Below are positions 56,301-59,038 of a stretch of DNA of 64,000 bases, one piece after another. Position numbers and translations under genes: made by a program. Location of the stretch: assembly GCA_024449915.1 (NCBI GenBank), contig JAMZAV010000096.1, forward strand, positions 496,001-560,000. The letters run 5' to 3'. How positions within the stretch are numbered: the first letter of the stretch is position 1; each line of letters starts with the position of its first letter. A model generated the notes under the pieces. The model did not search any database. It was given only the letters and a program-made list of their open reading frames with translations, and was not told where the DNA came from. This DNA is from Sweltsa coloradensis. Lineage: Eukaryota; Arthropoda; Insecta; Plecoptera; Chloroperlidae.

Positions 56301-57263
56301 TTAGGCCTACTTTGCCATTTTTGCCAGTATCTCAATTATTTTTTTTGTATCATCACTGTAATTAATTAAATCATTCAGTTCACCCTCCAAACTATATCTG
56401 AATCTAAAATAACCGACATGTTCTGAATATATAAACAACCCTTACGCGACGCCACTATGCACAGATGAAGCAATAGGCGCCTATTCCCGTTAGGATAGCC
56501 TCGAAAAATCGATCATCTACCACCAACATAACAGAATGAAAATCACTAGAATGAAGGCCTCTGCTGCTTGCGACAATACGCGTATATATACGGCATGCAC
56601 AGACACACGAAGTGGGAAGTGTTGTGGCGCGTATATTTACAGCATGCACAGTAAGGATGCCGTTTAGCATGGACGTATATATACGGCATAAACAGCTAAG
56701 GGGTTAATATATCCAAATTTGATTGTTGTGCACACAAACTAGGCCTATGAACAGTTAGTCAAAACCAAAAATTTTAAAAATAGTCCGCCTACATGCTACG
56801 TGGTTACATTGCGCTGATAACGTACAACCAAAAATAAATAATGTCTACGTTCTGAAACTCGCAATAAATAACCTGGCACCTCCACCATCAATAACAACCT
56901 TGGACCAAAATTTGAAATTATAAATCCATTTTTCTTACGTGTTAGCAACATCAAGGGGTAACATATTTTGAAGTTCCATCTCCAAACATGCCTAGTCTAC
57001 ACATCCTTTTTTAGTTATTCTTGCTTTGCAATTTTTTCTTTGATACTATTTCAATATCAAAGGTGCGCTACATTTTTTTGTAATCCCTCAAATCAATAAT
57101 TATTAATTATGTATCAAAATATTAATATCCTTGCCCAGCCCTTGATGCTTAACGCTTAGCATGTAGAAACATAGACGTCATCACACTAGGGCCTAAGTAC
57201 CTTGGAATATCCCCCGTACTCTGGTGGCGGGCTACAGAAACATTCAGCTCGAGCATCGGCCAT
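11099..57263 (-). CDS. Tektin-family gene, six 5' exons (3' exons outside window)
   Basis: Tektins are coiled-coil filament proteins of the doublet microtubules in cilia and sperm flagella. Six exons on the minus strand join in frame: 57263-57201, about 54839-54801, 49764-49493, 40038-39924, 37502-37311 and 11313-11099, giving about 298 residues. Diagnostic stretches are SITRFSEGEWRDHN, RRLEQRAHDIHRWK, ECLVLRTTRLENDLVRDEVE, ELVKEVG (across the exon 5/6 junction) and DWSDKKETLELE. From my memory of tektin-2, the EW to RWK interval is 60 residues in both and the next block (exon 5) is 64 in both. NSPTI and RFPEG also recall tektin-1/2. The RPNVELCRD nonapeptide region must lie left of the window. 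Introns reach 26 kb and consist mostly of transposable elements. Tektin family is certain; the paralogue is not. The first two exons are inferred. Confidence 0.9.
11314..12040. other. Intron 5 sequence, unassigned
   Basis: AT-rich with no recognisable gene or complete element. Confidence 0.4.
12041..12515. repeat. hAT-like fragment with three CCGGCACCTCC boxes
   Basis: CCCGGCACCTCCACCA occurs at 12085, 12210 and (as CCATCA) 12272. The right edge GATTCGCACAGCCCTAG (12499-12515) resembles a hAT terminus of the TAGGGGTGTGCGAGT type at 25432. GAATCC-type short repeats occur at 12457-12475. The left end is not found. Confidence 0.45.
12516..13160. other. AT-rich intronic sequence
   Basis: No gene or clear repeat boundary is seen. 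Short frames here are not supported by composition. Confidence 0.4.
13161..14218 (+). mobile_element. LINE RNase H/C-terminal remnant, split by an insertion
   Basis: QWIPSHCKIMGNEKADFLAK at about 13170-13230 is the C-terminal part of a retroelement RNase H. ATAHFRLATGHNVLQHYLHR follows at about 13410-13470. The frame breaks at about 13540 and resumes at about 13997 with RTGHLHLLRCTALKSDIDSL, the usual downstream C-terminal motif. The intervening piece ends with the TTAGTTGTCCTCC..AAATAAATAAA tail and a poly(A), so a second retroposon inserted here. Neither is intact. Confidence 0.75.
14219..15179. other. Unassigned intronic DNA
   Basis: A GC-richer block at 14220-14600 is followed by AT-rich DNA. 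CTGGGTTCGAACCCGGGG at 15029-15046 is a perfect tRNA T-arm (B-box) without a recognisable tRNA around it, probably a tRNA-derived retroposon relic. Confidence 0.35.
15180..15993 (+). mobile_element. HINE-B copy, 5' truncated
   Basis: It has B-type central units (GCGATATTTTTGTCACATTTGG, GGTGATTGGTACTTTTAAG), the CACTTGCAAAGGAAAAGTG segment, the CGCTCATCCATCAACGCGGC box and a CCTAGT end. It is more eroded than other copies. Confidence 0.7.
15994..16640. other. Unassigned intronic DNA
   Basis: No gene is seen. GCTAGGTTCGAACTTC at 16479-16494 is another B-box-like fragment. Confidence 0.35.
16641..17463 (+). repeat. G-run region with a short tandem duplication and an unexplained 207-codon frame
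   Basis: Long G runs lie at 16695-16706 and 17404-17420. GATATCC(T/A)(T/A)CGGAATAGGCTG at 17286 and 17376 marks a tandem pair of about 90-100 bp. An open frame at 16654-17277 has no recognised motif and low-complexity flanks. I do not call it a gene. Confidence 0.4.
17464..18527. repeat. Degenerate repeat rich in GTCCCGGAAAA
   Basis: Variants of CCGGAAAAGTGTCCCGGAAAA recur, with GCAATTTACG..GATCGGGCCCAT near 17890 and 18301, about 410 bp apart. The same material resumes at 19193-19300 after the HINE-C insertion. It is an old, diverged tandem repeat. Confidence 0.5.
18528..19192 (-). mobile_element. HINE-C copy inserted in a degenerate repeat
   Basis: On the minus strand it starts TTGAGCGAGCGTAGCGAGCG and ends GCGTTTTCCTAGT at 18528. 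The C-type core is present (TGGATAAAATCCACCGCCATC, GTTGCCATGGTAACGTTAC) with its own 3' part CGGCGGGAC-like as in families A and B, so it links the families. Confidence 0.7.
19193..19520 (+). repeat. Degenerate repeat and LINE 3' tail
   Basis: The CCCGGAAA-type repeat continues to about 19390. At 19455-19516 CTGTACTATGTATCAATC then GGGAAATAAAATAATTGAATTGAATTG forms a LINE 3' end with a (TTGAA)n tail, the same tail motif as the element ending at 2590. Confidence 0.55.
20600..23372. other. hAT interior, unassigned, possible LTR-type relics
   Basis: No ORF of note. CAGGTTCAAATCCCAATTAG at about 20790 is a tRNA B-box-like stretch. TGGCGACTAGAATC at 22050 (plus) and TGGCGACGCAGGAAAAC at about 23096 (minus) resemble retroviral-type primer-binding sites next to promoter-like DNA, but no LTR pair, gag or pol was found. 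Confidence 0.3.
23377..24001. mobile_element. Palindromic MITE with TTAA target site
   Basis: A 625-bp near-perfect palindrome with arms of about 310 bp begins GGCTATTCCACCGCG and ends CGGTGGAATAGCC. The centre is GTTTGGCGGTA..TACCGCCAAAC (about 23670-23708). TTAA lies on both sides (23373-23376, 24002-24005). The TTAA target suggests a piggyBac-type transposase. The 136-codon frame on the minus strand is a by-product of the palindrome. Confidence 0.8.
24095..24315 (+). repeat. Composite retroposon copy, 5' part
   Basis: It starts GAGTCTACCCACTCAGTTAT and continues GATTTTCAGTGGGGGACAG, GCGACCAAGTCAACCCTGTA, ending ACTACTCTGAATTTAT. The same sequence is found at 58185-58410 (plus), about 6338-6474 (plus) and 52984-53075 (minus). 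Confidence 0.65.
25670..26165 (+). pseudogene. hAT transposase C-terminal remnant
   Basis: In shifting frames it reads SSVQEGLKKYFSFISTKGIEW, then FWISSK-NEYPAIVNKALCVL, FPFSTQL and DSEMHVRLSTIHPRTEKLCE. These are the conserved hAT dimerisation-domain blocks (EYP.I...AL..L.PFSTTYLCE, D.R..LS.I.PRI). Several stops and frameshifts and loss of the catalytic region make it inactive. It is related to ZBED5/FAM200-type hAT proteins by motif. Confidence 0.75.
26246..26751. mobile_element. Palindromic MITE, arms of about 240 bp
   Basis: It begins ATCCCCCCAAAATACAAAAA and ends TTTTGTATTTTGGGGGGAT. The arms are nearly identical, including CGGCAGCCAAGCTCTCCTTCC and its complement. The centre has TTACTTGGCCATTGA and TCAATAGCCAAGTAA. 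It is the same family as 8940-9300. The superfamily is not determined because no clear TSD was read. Confidence 0.75.
26752..27039. other. hAT interior, unassigned
   Basis: It contains AAACAGATTGTCTAGAAACAAAAGC (26829-26853). A diverged copy of this and the following 80 bp lies at 36419-36510, so it is a dispersed repeat of unknown type. Confidence 0.4.
27040..29770 (+). repeat. Tandem repeat, about 294 bp, seven units
   Basis: The AATATCGCTTG core recurs at 27088, 28279, 28569, 28866, 29160, 29446 and 29745. After removing the hAT at 27280-28168 the first interval is also about 294 bp. Each unit carries ATGCCAAATTTCATGCTGAT, GGTGAATGCTGGAAATCAAGG and GATTGGGTTAAAACACATT. It is a satellite-like block, possibly the central array of a Helitron-like element ending at 30169. 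Confidence 0.85.
27280..28168. mobile_element. Non-autonomous hAT, TSD GTTAAAAC
   Basis: The TIRs are TAGGGGTGTCAACGATTACG and TTTAATCGTTTGACATCCCTA. GTTAAAAC is duplicated at 27272-27279 and 28169-28176. Subterminal (AATCGATT)n-type repeats occur at both ends. The interior at 27560-27800 is GC-rich with a short internal frame but no transposase motif. It interrupts one satellite unit; the other units show the single GTTAAAAC site. Confidence 0.88.
29771..30169 (+). mobile_element. Helitron-like 3' end (partner of 9985-10338)
   Basis: AGGTACATCTAAGTGTGG through GGGTCGAGTTAGTC to GGGCGAACGACCGTCGCCCTAG matches 9985-10338. A C run and (CCAA)n at 29873-29910 differ. It ends with a GC hairpin and CTAG. 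It directly follows the 294-bp array, in the same order as the 429-bp array and tail at 9301-10338. Confidence 0.55.
30530..30773. mobile_element. Hairpin insertion, 97-bp stem, 15-bp TSD
   Basis: The arms 30569-30665 and 30678-30774 are reverse complements with about one mismatch, around a 12-base loop (GAGGGAACTCTT). The 15-bp sequence TAAAATTAACATATT flanks it at 30515-30529 and 30774-30788. Intact HINE-C copies show it once. A 38-base asymmetric leader precedes the left arm. The long TSD is unlike the 8-, 4- and 3-bp TSDs of the other DNA elements here. Confidence 0.8.
30876..31262. other. Unassigned intronic DNA
   Basis: No supported gene. An open frame beginning at 31042 runs through the tRNA-like sequence and is therefore not credible as a protein. 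Confidence 0.35.
31266..31345 (+). ncRNA. tRNA-like Pol III unit (tRNA pseudogene or SINE head)
   Basis: A-box TGGCCGAGTGG (31274) and B-box GGTTCGAGCCC (about 31319) are spaced as in a tRNA, and T runs follow at about 31343-31349. An anticodon arm with loop TTTGCAT (anticodon TGC) can be folded. The acceptor ends do not pair, so it is not a working tRNA. Confidence 0.5.
31422..31751 (+). other. Unexplained open frame of about 109 codons
   Basis: It is preceded by an acceptor-like AACTTTCCAG at 31413-31422. The frame contains SHPCSGNRQVMKVGPLPAVE and YTKRIRLVLHAVLSAPRRF, with balanced composition unlike the surrounding AT-rich DNA. I recognise no family. It lies between a tRNA-like unit and the arm of an inverted repeat, so it may be a transposon protein relic. 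The evidence is not enough to call a gene. Confidence 0.3.
32264..33043 (+). mobile_element. HINE-A copy, GCTTCCTAGT subtype
   Basis: It starts TATGAGCGAAGCAAAGATTCC (first bases altered) and ends GCGTTTGCGAAGCTTCCTAG. Three central units recur (TTATAGCACCTAAATGCTTTA etc.). About 120 bp at 32836-32960 between the last unit and the GCACCAATTACGCTCATCC box are foreign to the family. Confidence 0.7.
33478..33560 (+). ncRNA. tRNA-like sequence (degenerate)
   Basis: TCCGTGGCGTAACGGTTAGATGCG (A-box-like) and CCGAGTTCGAGACACC (B-box-like) are at tRNA spacing with CTTACAA resembling an anticodon loop. Stems pair poorly, so this is a pseudogene or retroposon head. Confidence 0.35.
33720..33915. repeat. 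CGGGACGTCCCG palindromic cluster
   Basis: GCGGGAAGATCGCGGGACGT occurs at 33736 and 33775, and GGGACGTCCCG variants at four places, with GTACGGGACGTCCCGCAAGG near 33851. Locally CpG-rich in AT-rich surroundings. Possibly the interior of a DNA element; no ends resolved. Confidence 0.5.
33916..34618. other. Unassigned intronic DNA
   Basis: AT-rich, no gene or repeat boundary recognised. Confidence 0.35.
34759..35772. mobile_element. Non-autonomous hAT, TIR CAGTGGCGTAGC, TSD CCAACAAT
   Basis: The termini CAGTGGCGTAGCTACC and GTTGCTACGCCACTG match the hAT at 20510-24408. The right TSD is CCAACAAT and the left is ACAACAAT (one change). The intact opposite arm at about 31846 reads GATAAACCAACAATATG, giving the empty site. 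GC-rich subterminal repeats (CCCCGCGACTGCGGGGG; GGCGGCTGGGGCTTCGCCCC) lie near both ends. No ORF. Confidence 0.85.
35855..37089. other. Unassigned intronic DNA with a hAT-like edge
   Basis: ACCCGGCACCTCCACCA at 36052 is followed by ACTCGCAAACCCCTAGAG (about 36083-36100), a terminus resembling the TAGGGGTGTGCGAGT hAT ends. 36419-36510 repeats sequence from 26829. No gene seen. Confidence 0.4.
37090..37306 (-). mobile_element. HINE-C 5' fragment touching the tektin exon 5 donor
   Basis: It matches the last 200 bp of the 37605 and 38295 copies (TTTTGCCACAAAACTAATGGC, TTGCGGATGGTC, CCGGCAGAGTCAAATGGAAA) and ends GCTCGCTTAA at 37306. Only four bases (TCAC) separate it from exon 5 at 37311. Confidence 0.85.
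37311..37502 (-). CDS. Tektin exon 5
   Basis: This 192-nt exon encodes 64 codons with acceptor ccctgcag/GTGG and donor GTCAAG/gtgatt. It encodes a coiled-coil block with AGECLVLRTTRLENDLVRDE and VEEELVK. The donor is weak (T at +5). From intron base 5 onward the sequence is the terminus of a HINE-C element. Confidence 0.92.
37605..38283 (-). mobile_element. HINE-C copy, complete
   Basis: On the minus strand it starts TTAAGCGAGCGAAGCGAGCG and ends GAGCGTTTCCTAGT at 37605. The subterminal inverted box is AAGCGAGC at the 5' end and GATAAGCGAGC near the other end. The core contains AAAATCCACCGCCATCTAGAGG. No coding capacity. Confidence 0.8.
38295..39302 (-). mobile_element. HINE-C copy with internal 310-bp duplication
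   Basis: It has the same ends as the neighbour, 11 bp away. TTATCGGATCAAAATAAAAT occurs at 38651 and 38961, so a block of about 310 bp is duplicated. This shows how internal arrays may arise in this family. Confidence 0.8.
39303..39923. other. Intron 4 sequence
   Basis: AT-rich. AATATGAACTAAT is tandemly repeated at about 39585-39625. No gene. Confidence 0.4.
39924..40038 (-). CDS. Tektin exon 4
   Basis: This 115-nt exon has acceptor tctgctag/GAACG and donor TGGAAG/gtacgt. The first base completes a Leu codon with exon 3. It ends STRRLEQRAHDIHRWK, the classic tektin RL..R..DI..WK motif. Phase 0 at its end matches exon 5. Confidence 0.88.
40039..40913. other. Intron 3 sequence
   Basis: AT-rich, no recognisable element or gene. 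Confidence 0.4.
40914..41482 (-). mobile_element. HINE-A copy
   Basis: On the minus strand it runs from TTGGATGAGCATAGC at 41482 to CTTAGCTTCCTAGT at 40914. GCGCGTTGTTGGATGAGCGT lies near the 3' end and two central units are present. It sits just outside the left arm of the giant palindrome. Confidence 0.75.
41861..42837. mobile_element. hAT element, TSD TGTGAAAG, with BED-finger relic
   Basis: The TIRs are TAGGGTGTCCATTCGTCCCG and GGAAATCTGGACACCCTA. TGTGAAAG is duplicated at 41853-41860 and 42838-42845, inside the LINE RT. 42522-42645 encodes MPPPKTCVFNDDVKKDFPYL then, after one frameshift, VFCTICKATFSI, the start of a BED-type zinc finger typical of hAT transposases. The rest of the transposase is deleted. 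Confidence 0.88.
43055..43820 (+). mobile_element. Second LINE, 3' end only, nested in the first
   Basis: It encodes VLPVVEYGSVIWAMSAPSNL, KLDRVMSFFLSIVKHRV and LTSRRSLADFKFFHKIVNG up to a stop at 43550. AT-rich 3' UTR and a GAATAAATAAATAAATAAA tail end at about 43815. These are the C-terminal blocks of CR1/Jockey-like LINEs. The host LINE frame stops at AIKAM and restarts after the tail. Confidence 0.7.
44294..45224. mobile_element. Foldback element, arms of about 450 bp (copy 1)
   Basis: It is a palindrome from ATTGACGACTTGAATT to TTTCGAGTCGTCAAT. Paired blocks are TCCTCATTTCGCAAGTTGACG/CGCCAACTTGCGAAATAAGGA and GCATAGAGTAATATGCAG/CTGCATATTACTCTATGC. The centre is near 44765. It interrupts the LINE's zinc-finger codons, so the host reading frame constrains the insertion point (TCGAGGGATTG). 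Confidence 0.8.
45587..46100 (+). mobile_element. Third LINE, 3' fragment with (GAT)n tail
   Basis: The frame encodes QTYFVPILTYAAETWNMTAV, IVGKTRWDRIRNEDIRDQV, RRLKWFGHVKSMERSRLPRR and PGRRPRGRPRQQWQ, the typical C-terminus of an RTE/L1-group-like endonuclease/RT polyprotein. A stop at 46094 is followed by ATGATGATGAT. It splits the palindrome's left arm. The right arm (48683-48710) has the continuous sequence. Confidence 0.82.
47192..47535. mobile_element. TTAA-flanked palindromic MITE in the giant palindrome
   Basis: It begins GGCTATTGAACCACCTCTGG and ends CCAGAGGTAGTACAATAGCC. TTAA lies at 47188-47191 and 47536-47539. The arms (about 150 bp) include GTCGAAGAAACATGTCTGAA and its complement. 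The centre has TTGAACTAGTCTTGTATATT pairs. The left arm of the host palindrome at about 46738 reads CCGATTAATTAAGAAATTAAG, the empty site. It resembles the 23377-24001 element at its ends. Confidence 0.88.
48177..48603. mobile_element. Harbinger-like MITE, TSD TTA
   Basis: The TIRs are TGCCCAGTTCACA and TGTGAACTGGGCA, with (GTCGTA)n / (TACGAC)n just inside. TTA lies at 48174-48176 and 48604-48606. The 427-bp element has no ORF. A 3-bp TTA/TAA target is typical of PIF/Harbinger. Confidence 0.78.
49011..49492. other. Intron 3 sequence next to exon 3
   Basis: No gene or clear repeat recognised. Confidence 0.4.
49493..49764 (-). CDS. Tektin exon 3
   Basis: This 272-nt GC-rich exon lies between tctcag/GCTGG and ACCT/gtgagt (phase 0 in, phase 2 out). 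It encodes 90 residues. It starts AGVEDPCYLPQPGDK and includes MGPLGPWATGRVDWGPLAGL and YSITRFSEGEWRDHN, the conserved start of the tektin rod. The 3' splice site sits next to a (GA)n tract that supplies the intron side. Confidence 0.85.
49766..49850. repeat. (GA)n / (GGAGA)n microsatellite
   Basis: Purine tract GAGAGAGA then GGAGAGGGAGGAGAGGGAGG on the plus strand. On the minus strand it is the polypyrimidine tract just upstream of tektin exon 3. Confidence 0.9.
49851..50421. other. Intron 2 sequence
   Basis: AT-rich, no gene or repeat boundary recognised. Confidence 0.4.
50422..51247. mobile_element. Foldback element (copy 2)
   Basis: It has the same ends and inner blocks as 44294-45224 (ATTGACGACTAGAG to GCAGTCGTCAAT; CGCCTCCTGACGTCACGAAG; TTTTCGTTCAGTGCACTTTCT) but is more diverged and shorter on the right. 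It lies in tektin intron 2, about 0.6 kb downstream of the GILT stop codon. Confidence 0.75.
51248..51836 (-). other. Region downstream of GILT (probable 3' UTR and spacer)
   Basis: AT-rich. Seen from the minus strand it follows the GILT stop codon. No canonical AATAAA was found close to the stop; the nearest on the minus strand is near 51423. Confidence 0.4.
51837..52571 (-). CDS. GILT: Gamma-interferon-inducible lysosomal thiol reductase (GILT)
   Basis: GILT reduces protein disulfides in endosomes and lysosomes, aiding antigen processing and, in invertebrates, antimicrobial defence. The 244-residue product has a signal peptide (about 1-20), an active-site CXXC (CPDC, 36-39), the family signature CQHGPDECKGNMYHAC (81-96), N-glycosylation sites NYT (56) and NTS (215), and the thioredoxin-fold YVPTIVF cis-Pro loop (169-175). 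The length is normal for the family. Unusually, residues about 219-242 form a second hydrophobic stretch (TFIVGLSALVLRL), suggesting a GPI signal or membrane anchor. The coding sequence is uninterrupted and lies in tektin intron 2 on the same strand. A possible 5'-UTR acceptor (CCTTCTAG/GTTTCC) ends at 52597. The start is the first Met in frame and precedes the signal peptide. Confidence 0.95.
   Translation of the reverse strand: MKLIVLFTILASQSLCSSLAEVAPPAIVIIYYETHCPDCIRFITQQFYPTYKQLSNYTEPVFVPYGKARREKRGIGYQFTCQHGPDECKGNMYHACVINYHVSTPSLVVDYIHCTMDTTTGTHYLWQECAKKFNIDYKTIYDCVYSERGSELLARMGEITDSLRPALTYVPTIVFTRSVGDDQTKASEVDFMKAVCSHVGSAEKPKECATVLGRNTSNLAVALAARGVTFIVGLSALVLRLANI
52600..53492. other. 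Upstream of GILT; intron 2 with a retroposon fragment
   Basis: Mostly AT-rich. 52984-53075 (minus) is a fragment of the composite retroposon (GATTTTCAGTGGGGGACTTT on the minus strand). A G run lies at 53411-53424. No gene. Confidence 0.45.
53493..53913. mobile_element. Harbinger-like MITE, TSD TTA
   Basis: The TIRs are AGGCCGATGCACAATGGCCC and GGGCAATTGTGCATCGGCCT, followed inward by GGTAACGGTAACGGGAAG and its complement-like partner. TTA lies at 53490-53492 and 53914-53916. No ORF. Confidence 0.78.
54025..54440. mobile_element. MITE with AGGTTTGTTCCCCTGT termini
   Basis: The left TIR is AGGTCTGTTCCCATGTCTCA and the right TIR, reversed, is AGGTTTGTTCCCCTGTATCC. Repeated CCACTTCCACC / AACTCCACTCGC motifs occur inside. 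The flanking duplication is not clear. It could belong to the same Harbinger-like group as its neighbour. Confidence 0.65.
54801..54839 (-). CDS. Tektin microexon 2 (36-39 nt)
   Basis: It encodes KKENKKLRDIVIK or KENKKLRDIVIK. The donor is ATCAAG/gtgtgt. The acceptor is ambiguous: atgaag/AAGG or aagaag/GAAA after a TTGTTTATTGTTGCCACTTT tract. Both choices keep phase 0 on each side. An alternative is that its own ATG (54845) is the start codon and exon 1 is unrelated. Confidence 0.45.
54846..55518. other. Intron 1 sequence
   Basis: TCAAATATCCTTTATTTTTTTAG-type sequence is tandemly duplicated at 55037 and 55093 (56 bp apart). No gene recognised. Confidence 0.4.
55519..55767 (-). other. Candidate small secreted Cys-containing peptide frame
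   Basis: This 82-codon frame begins MLTSMWSCCASILLVCLFTS, a good signal peptide by eye. It then has five cysteines, including CNVMCYC near residue 58. It has no recognised family and lies in tektin intron 1 on the same strand. Without splice or expression evidence it may be chance. Confidence 0.25.
55768..56203. other. Intron 1 sequence
   Basis: AT-rich, no gene or repeat boundary recognised. Confidence 0.35.
56204..56703. mobile_element. piggyBac-like MITE, TSD TTAA
   Basis: The termini are CCCCTTAACTGTG and CAGCTAAGGGG, with TTAA at 56200-56203 and 56704-56707. The right half contains three spaced copies of CGTATATATACGGCATGCACAG-like sequence (about 56579, 56630 and 56679). CCC-type termini and TTAA are characteristic of piggyBac. 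Confidence 0.8.
56708..57200. other. Intron 1 sequence next to exon 1
   Basis: CCTGGCACCTCCACCATC at 56872 is one of the nine recurring boxes. No other element recognised. Confidence 0.4.
57201..57263 (-). CDS. Tektin exon 1 (start codon)
   Basis: This 63-nt exon encodes 21 residues, MADARAECFCSPPPEYGGYSK. The ATG lies in CCAAGATGGCCGATG, a strong initiation context resembling the TISU/YY1 element. The donor is CCAAG/gtactt (phase 0). It was chosen as exon 1 because phases agree with the next two exons and GC content jumps locally. A match to tektin N-termini cannot be shown since they diverge. Confidence 0.5.
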
Positions 57264-57715
57264 CTTGGGTCTCAAGAGTTATCTGATAGTTTAATCAAAA
57301 TAAAATTTTGAATAGGTTTGGTGACTTCAGAACAAGAAATGCTTGAAATAATTTTATGTCAAAAGTATAATGGTATTGATTTTCTTGTTGACTGGAATCT
57401 CCATAGAAACAAACGAGTTTGAAGTCGGCCATTGTTTGCCCAGCAGGAGTTGTTAGAATCTCCCTATATTGGAGGAGTGAGATGTGGCTATTATTGATTT
57501 TTTGTGTTTCATTCTTCAGGGGCAGGTTCAAAAACTGTCATAGCAACTACATTGAACAATGGTTAAAATTAATGGAAAATATGTCAAATCATAGTACAAA
57601 TTTTATTTCAAGCTATTTTATTTATTATGTTATTTTTTATAGGCTATTGGGTCTATTATGTTTTTTTTTTTTTTATTTGGATTAAGGACGCGTCAACCGT
57701 TAGGTCATACTCATA
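57264..57715. promoter_or_regulatory. Probable tektin promoter region
   Basis: It lies immediately upstream (minus-strand sense) of the tektin ATG. The context CCAAGATGGCCGATG fits a YY1/TISU-type TATA-less start. GAAGTCGGCCATTG near 57421 is a second YY1-like site (ATGG on the minus strand). The assignment is inference only. Confidence 0.3.
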
Positions 57716-58080
57716 ATGCACCACTCTAGCCTAAGGGGGAGGGGGGGAGAGGAGGAGCCCATGCTGGTCAGAACCAGCCACGGGTAAGGGGAGGAAGGGG
57801 GGTTTCTCACGTCGCGGTCGTCATCGTCTTTGTCATTGTTCGTTGTGTCTTTGTCATCGTCGCCGGGGGGTCGTCAAGGGAAGGGGGCAAGGTCCCCGAC
57901 GACGATTGCCAGAGCTCGCCTCTAGTTTCGGGGAGTAAGATCCGCTCTTTCTAGCTGATGTTTGGGAGGTGGACTTTTTCTCTTGAATCGCCTTTTACGA
58001 TTATGTATTTTGTCTATCTGGAGAATTAGTACATATCATGTTTGAGATTAATTTTATCCTGTAGGGATAAATAAAAATTT
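57716..58080 (+). repeat. LINE 3' UTR/tail
   Basis: A GC-rich 3' segment (GGGGGTCGTCAAGGGAAGGG) ends TTTTATCCTGTAGGGATAAATAAAAATTTT, a common LINE 3' end form. No coding part retained. Confidence 0.45.
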
Positions 58081-58164
58081 TAAAAAATAAAAAATTGTAT
58101 TTATTTATTGTTTATTCTTGTTTGTTAAATTTACAACAAGAAACGGCGTTGACGTTAGCAAATA

Positions 58165-58665
58165 TCTTGCTAAAACACTCTATAGAGTCTATCCATTAAT
58201 CATCTATCCATCATTATGATTTTCAGTGGGGGTCAGTAAACCAAAGCGACCAAGCCAACCCTGTAGGCCCCGACGCAATCGACGAGTGAGCGATAACCGA
58301 CCAAAGATAGATATTTTTAATAGGAAATATAGCAATCAGTGGTATGGACAGTGCGAACACCCACGGATCATCGCCAGAATCAACCAGGATGATTCAGAAC
58401 AACTCTGAATTTATTATGTGCTTCGTTGCTAGGACGGCTCCAAAGTCACCGTTTACAAACCCCTAAGACAAGAACTGATGGACTTAAGTCCAAATCAGAA
58501 GTTAAAAAACTTCTGACTTTGGCGGGAATCCAACCCTGGACCTTCTGCATTGGAAGCACATACGCTAATTACAACCAACGAGCCTTCCTCACTTCCTCCT
58601 TTGTAAATCCATTTTTTCAACTGAATAGGATAGACCCTAAATTAATTAATTAATAAACAAAAAAT
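58165..58665 (+). mobile_element. Composite retroposon with tRNA-Gly-like segment
   Basis: The 5' part repeats 24095-24315 (GTGGGGGTCAGTAAACC, GCCAACCCTGTAGGCCCCG). At 58523-58570 the minus strand reads TGTGCTTCCAATGCAGAAGG and GGGTTGGATTCCCGCC, like the 3' half of tRNA-Gly(TCC). The tail TTCCTCCTTTGTAAATCC..ACTGAATAGGATAGACC equals the LINE tail at 10469 and 13924. This fits a SINE or LINE-derived chimera. Confidence 0.55.
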
Positions 58666-58729
58666 AAATAAATAAATAAATCCATTCAGTTCTATAATGA
58701 AACTACAATTCAGAAGTTAAATAGTTACC

Positions 58730-58801
58730 GTCTCGGTGGTCTAGTTGGATAAGGCGCCTTCCCGGAATGTGGGAGACTCAGATTCGTACCCTGATCGAGA
58801 T
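58730..58801 (+). ncRNA. tRNA-like gene/pseudogene with flanking inverted repeat
   Basis: Acceptor GTCTCGG pairs with TCGAGAT over seven positions (two wobbles). The D-arm GTCT/AGGC pairs, A-box TGGTCTAGTTGG is present, and the T-arm TCAGA-TTCGTAC-CCTGA nearly pairs. The anticodon stem (CTTCCC/GGGAG) carries one extra base and lacks U33, so it is probably non-functional. T6 follows (58804-58809). ACAATTCAGAA (58705) and TTCTGAATTGT (58816) flank it as an inverted pair. Confidence 0.5.
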
Positions 58802-58829
58802 GGATTTTTTAAATTTCTGAATTGTATTA

Positions 58830-59038
58830 AATATTAAATAATTAGGAGTTGCCTGACAAACACCTATCCTGACAGAATATCAGACTACTACCATTGATTC
58901 TTCTACTTGTTTAAAACTTTAAACATACACCATTGGTTATTTTAGTACGTATTCCTTATTTTGAATTTAAAAACTATCAACAACAGAGTCAGTTATAACT
59001 CCACAAAATATTATGTGATGTAGGTAGGCATTGGTTTA
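58830..59038. other. Intergenic AT-rich spacer
   Basis: No element recognised. Confidence 0.35.

Noticed and set aside
58730..58801. Functional tRNA gene
   Set aside because: The anticodon stem has an extra base and no U33, so I keep it only as a tRNA-like sequence.
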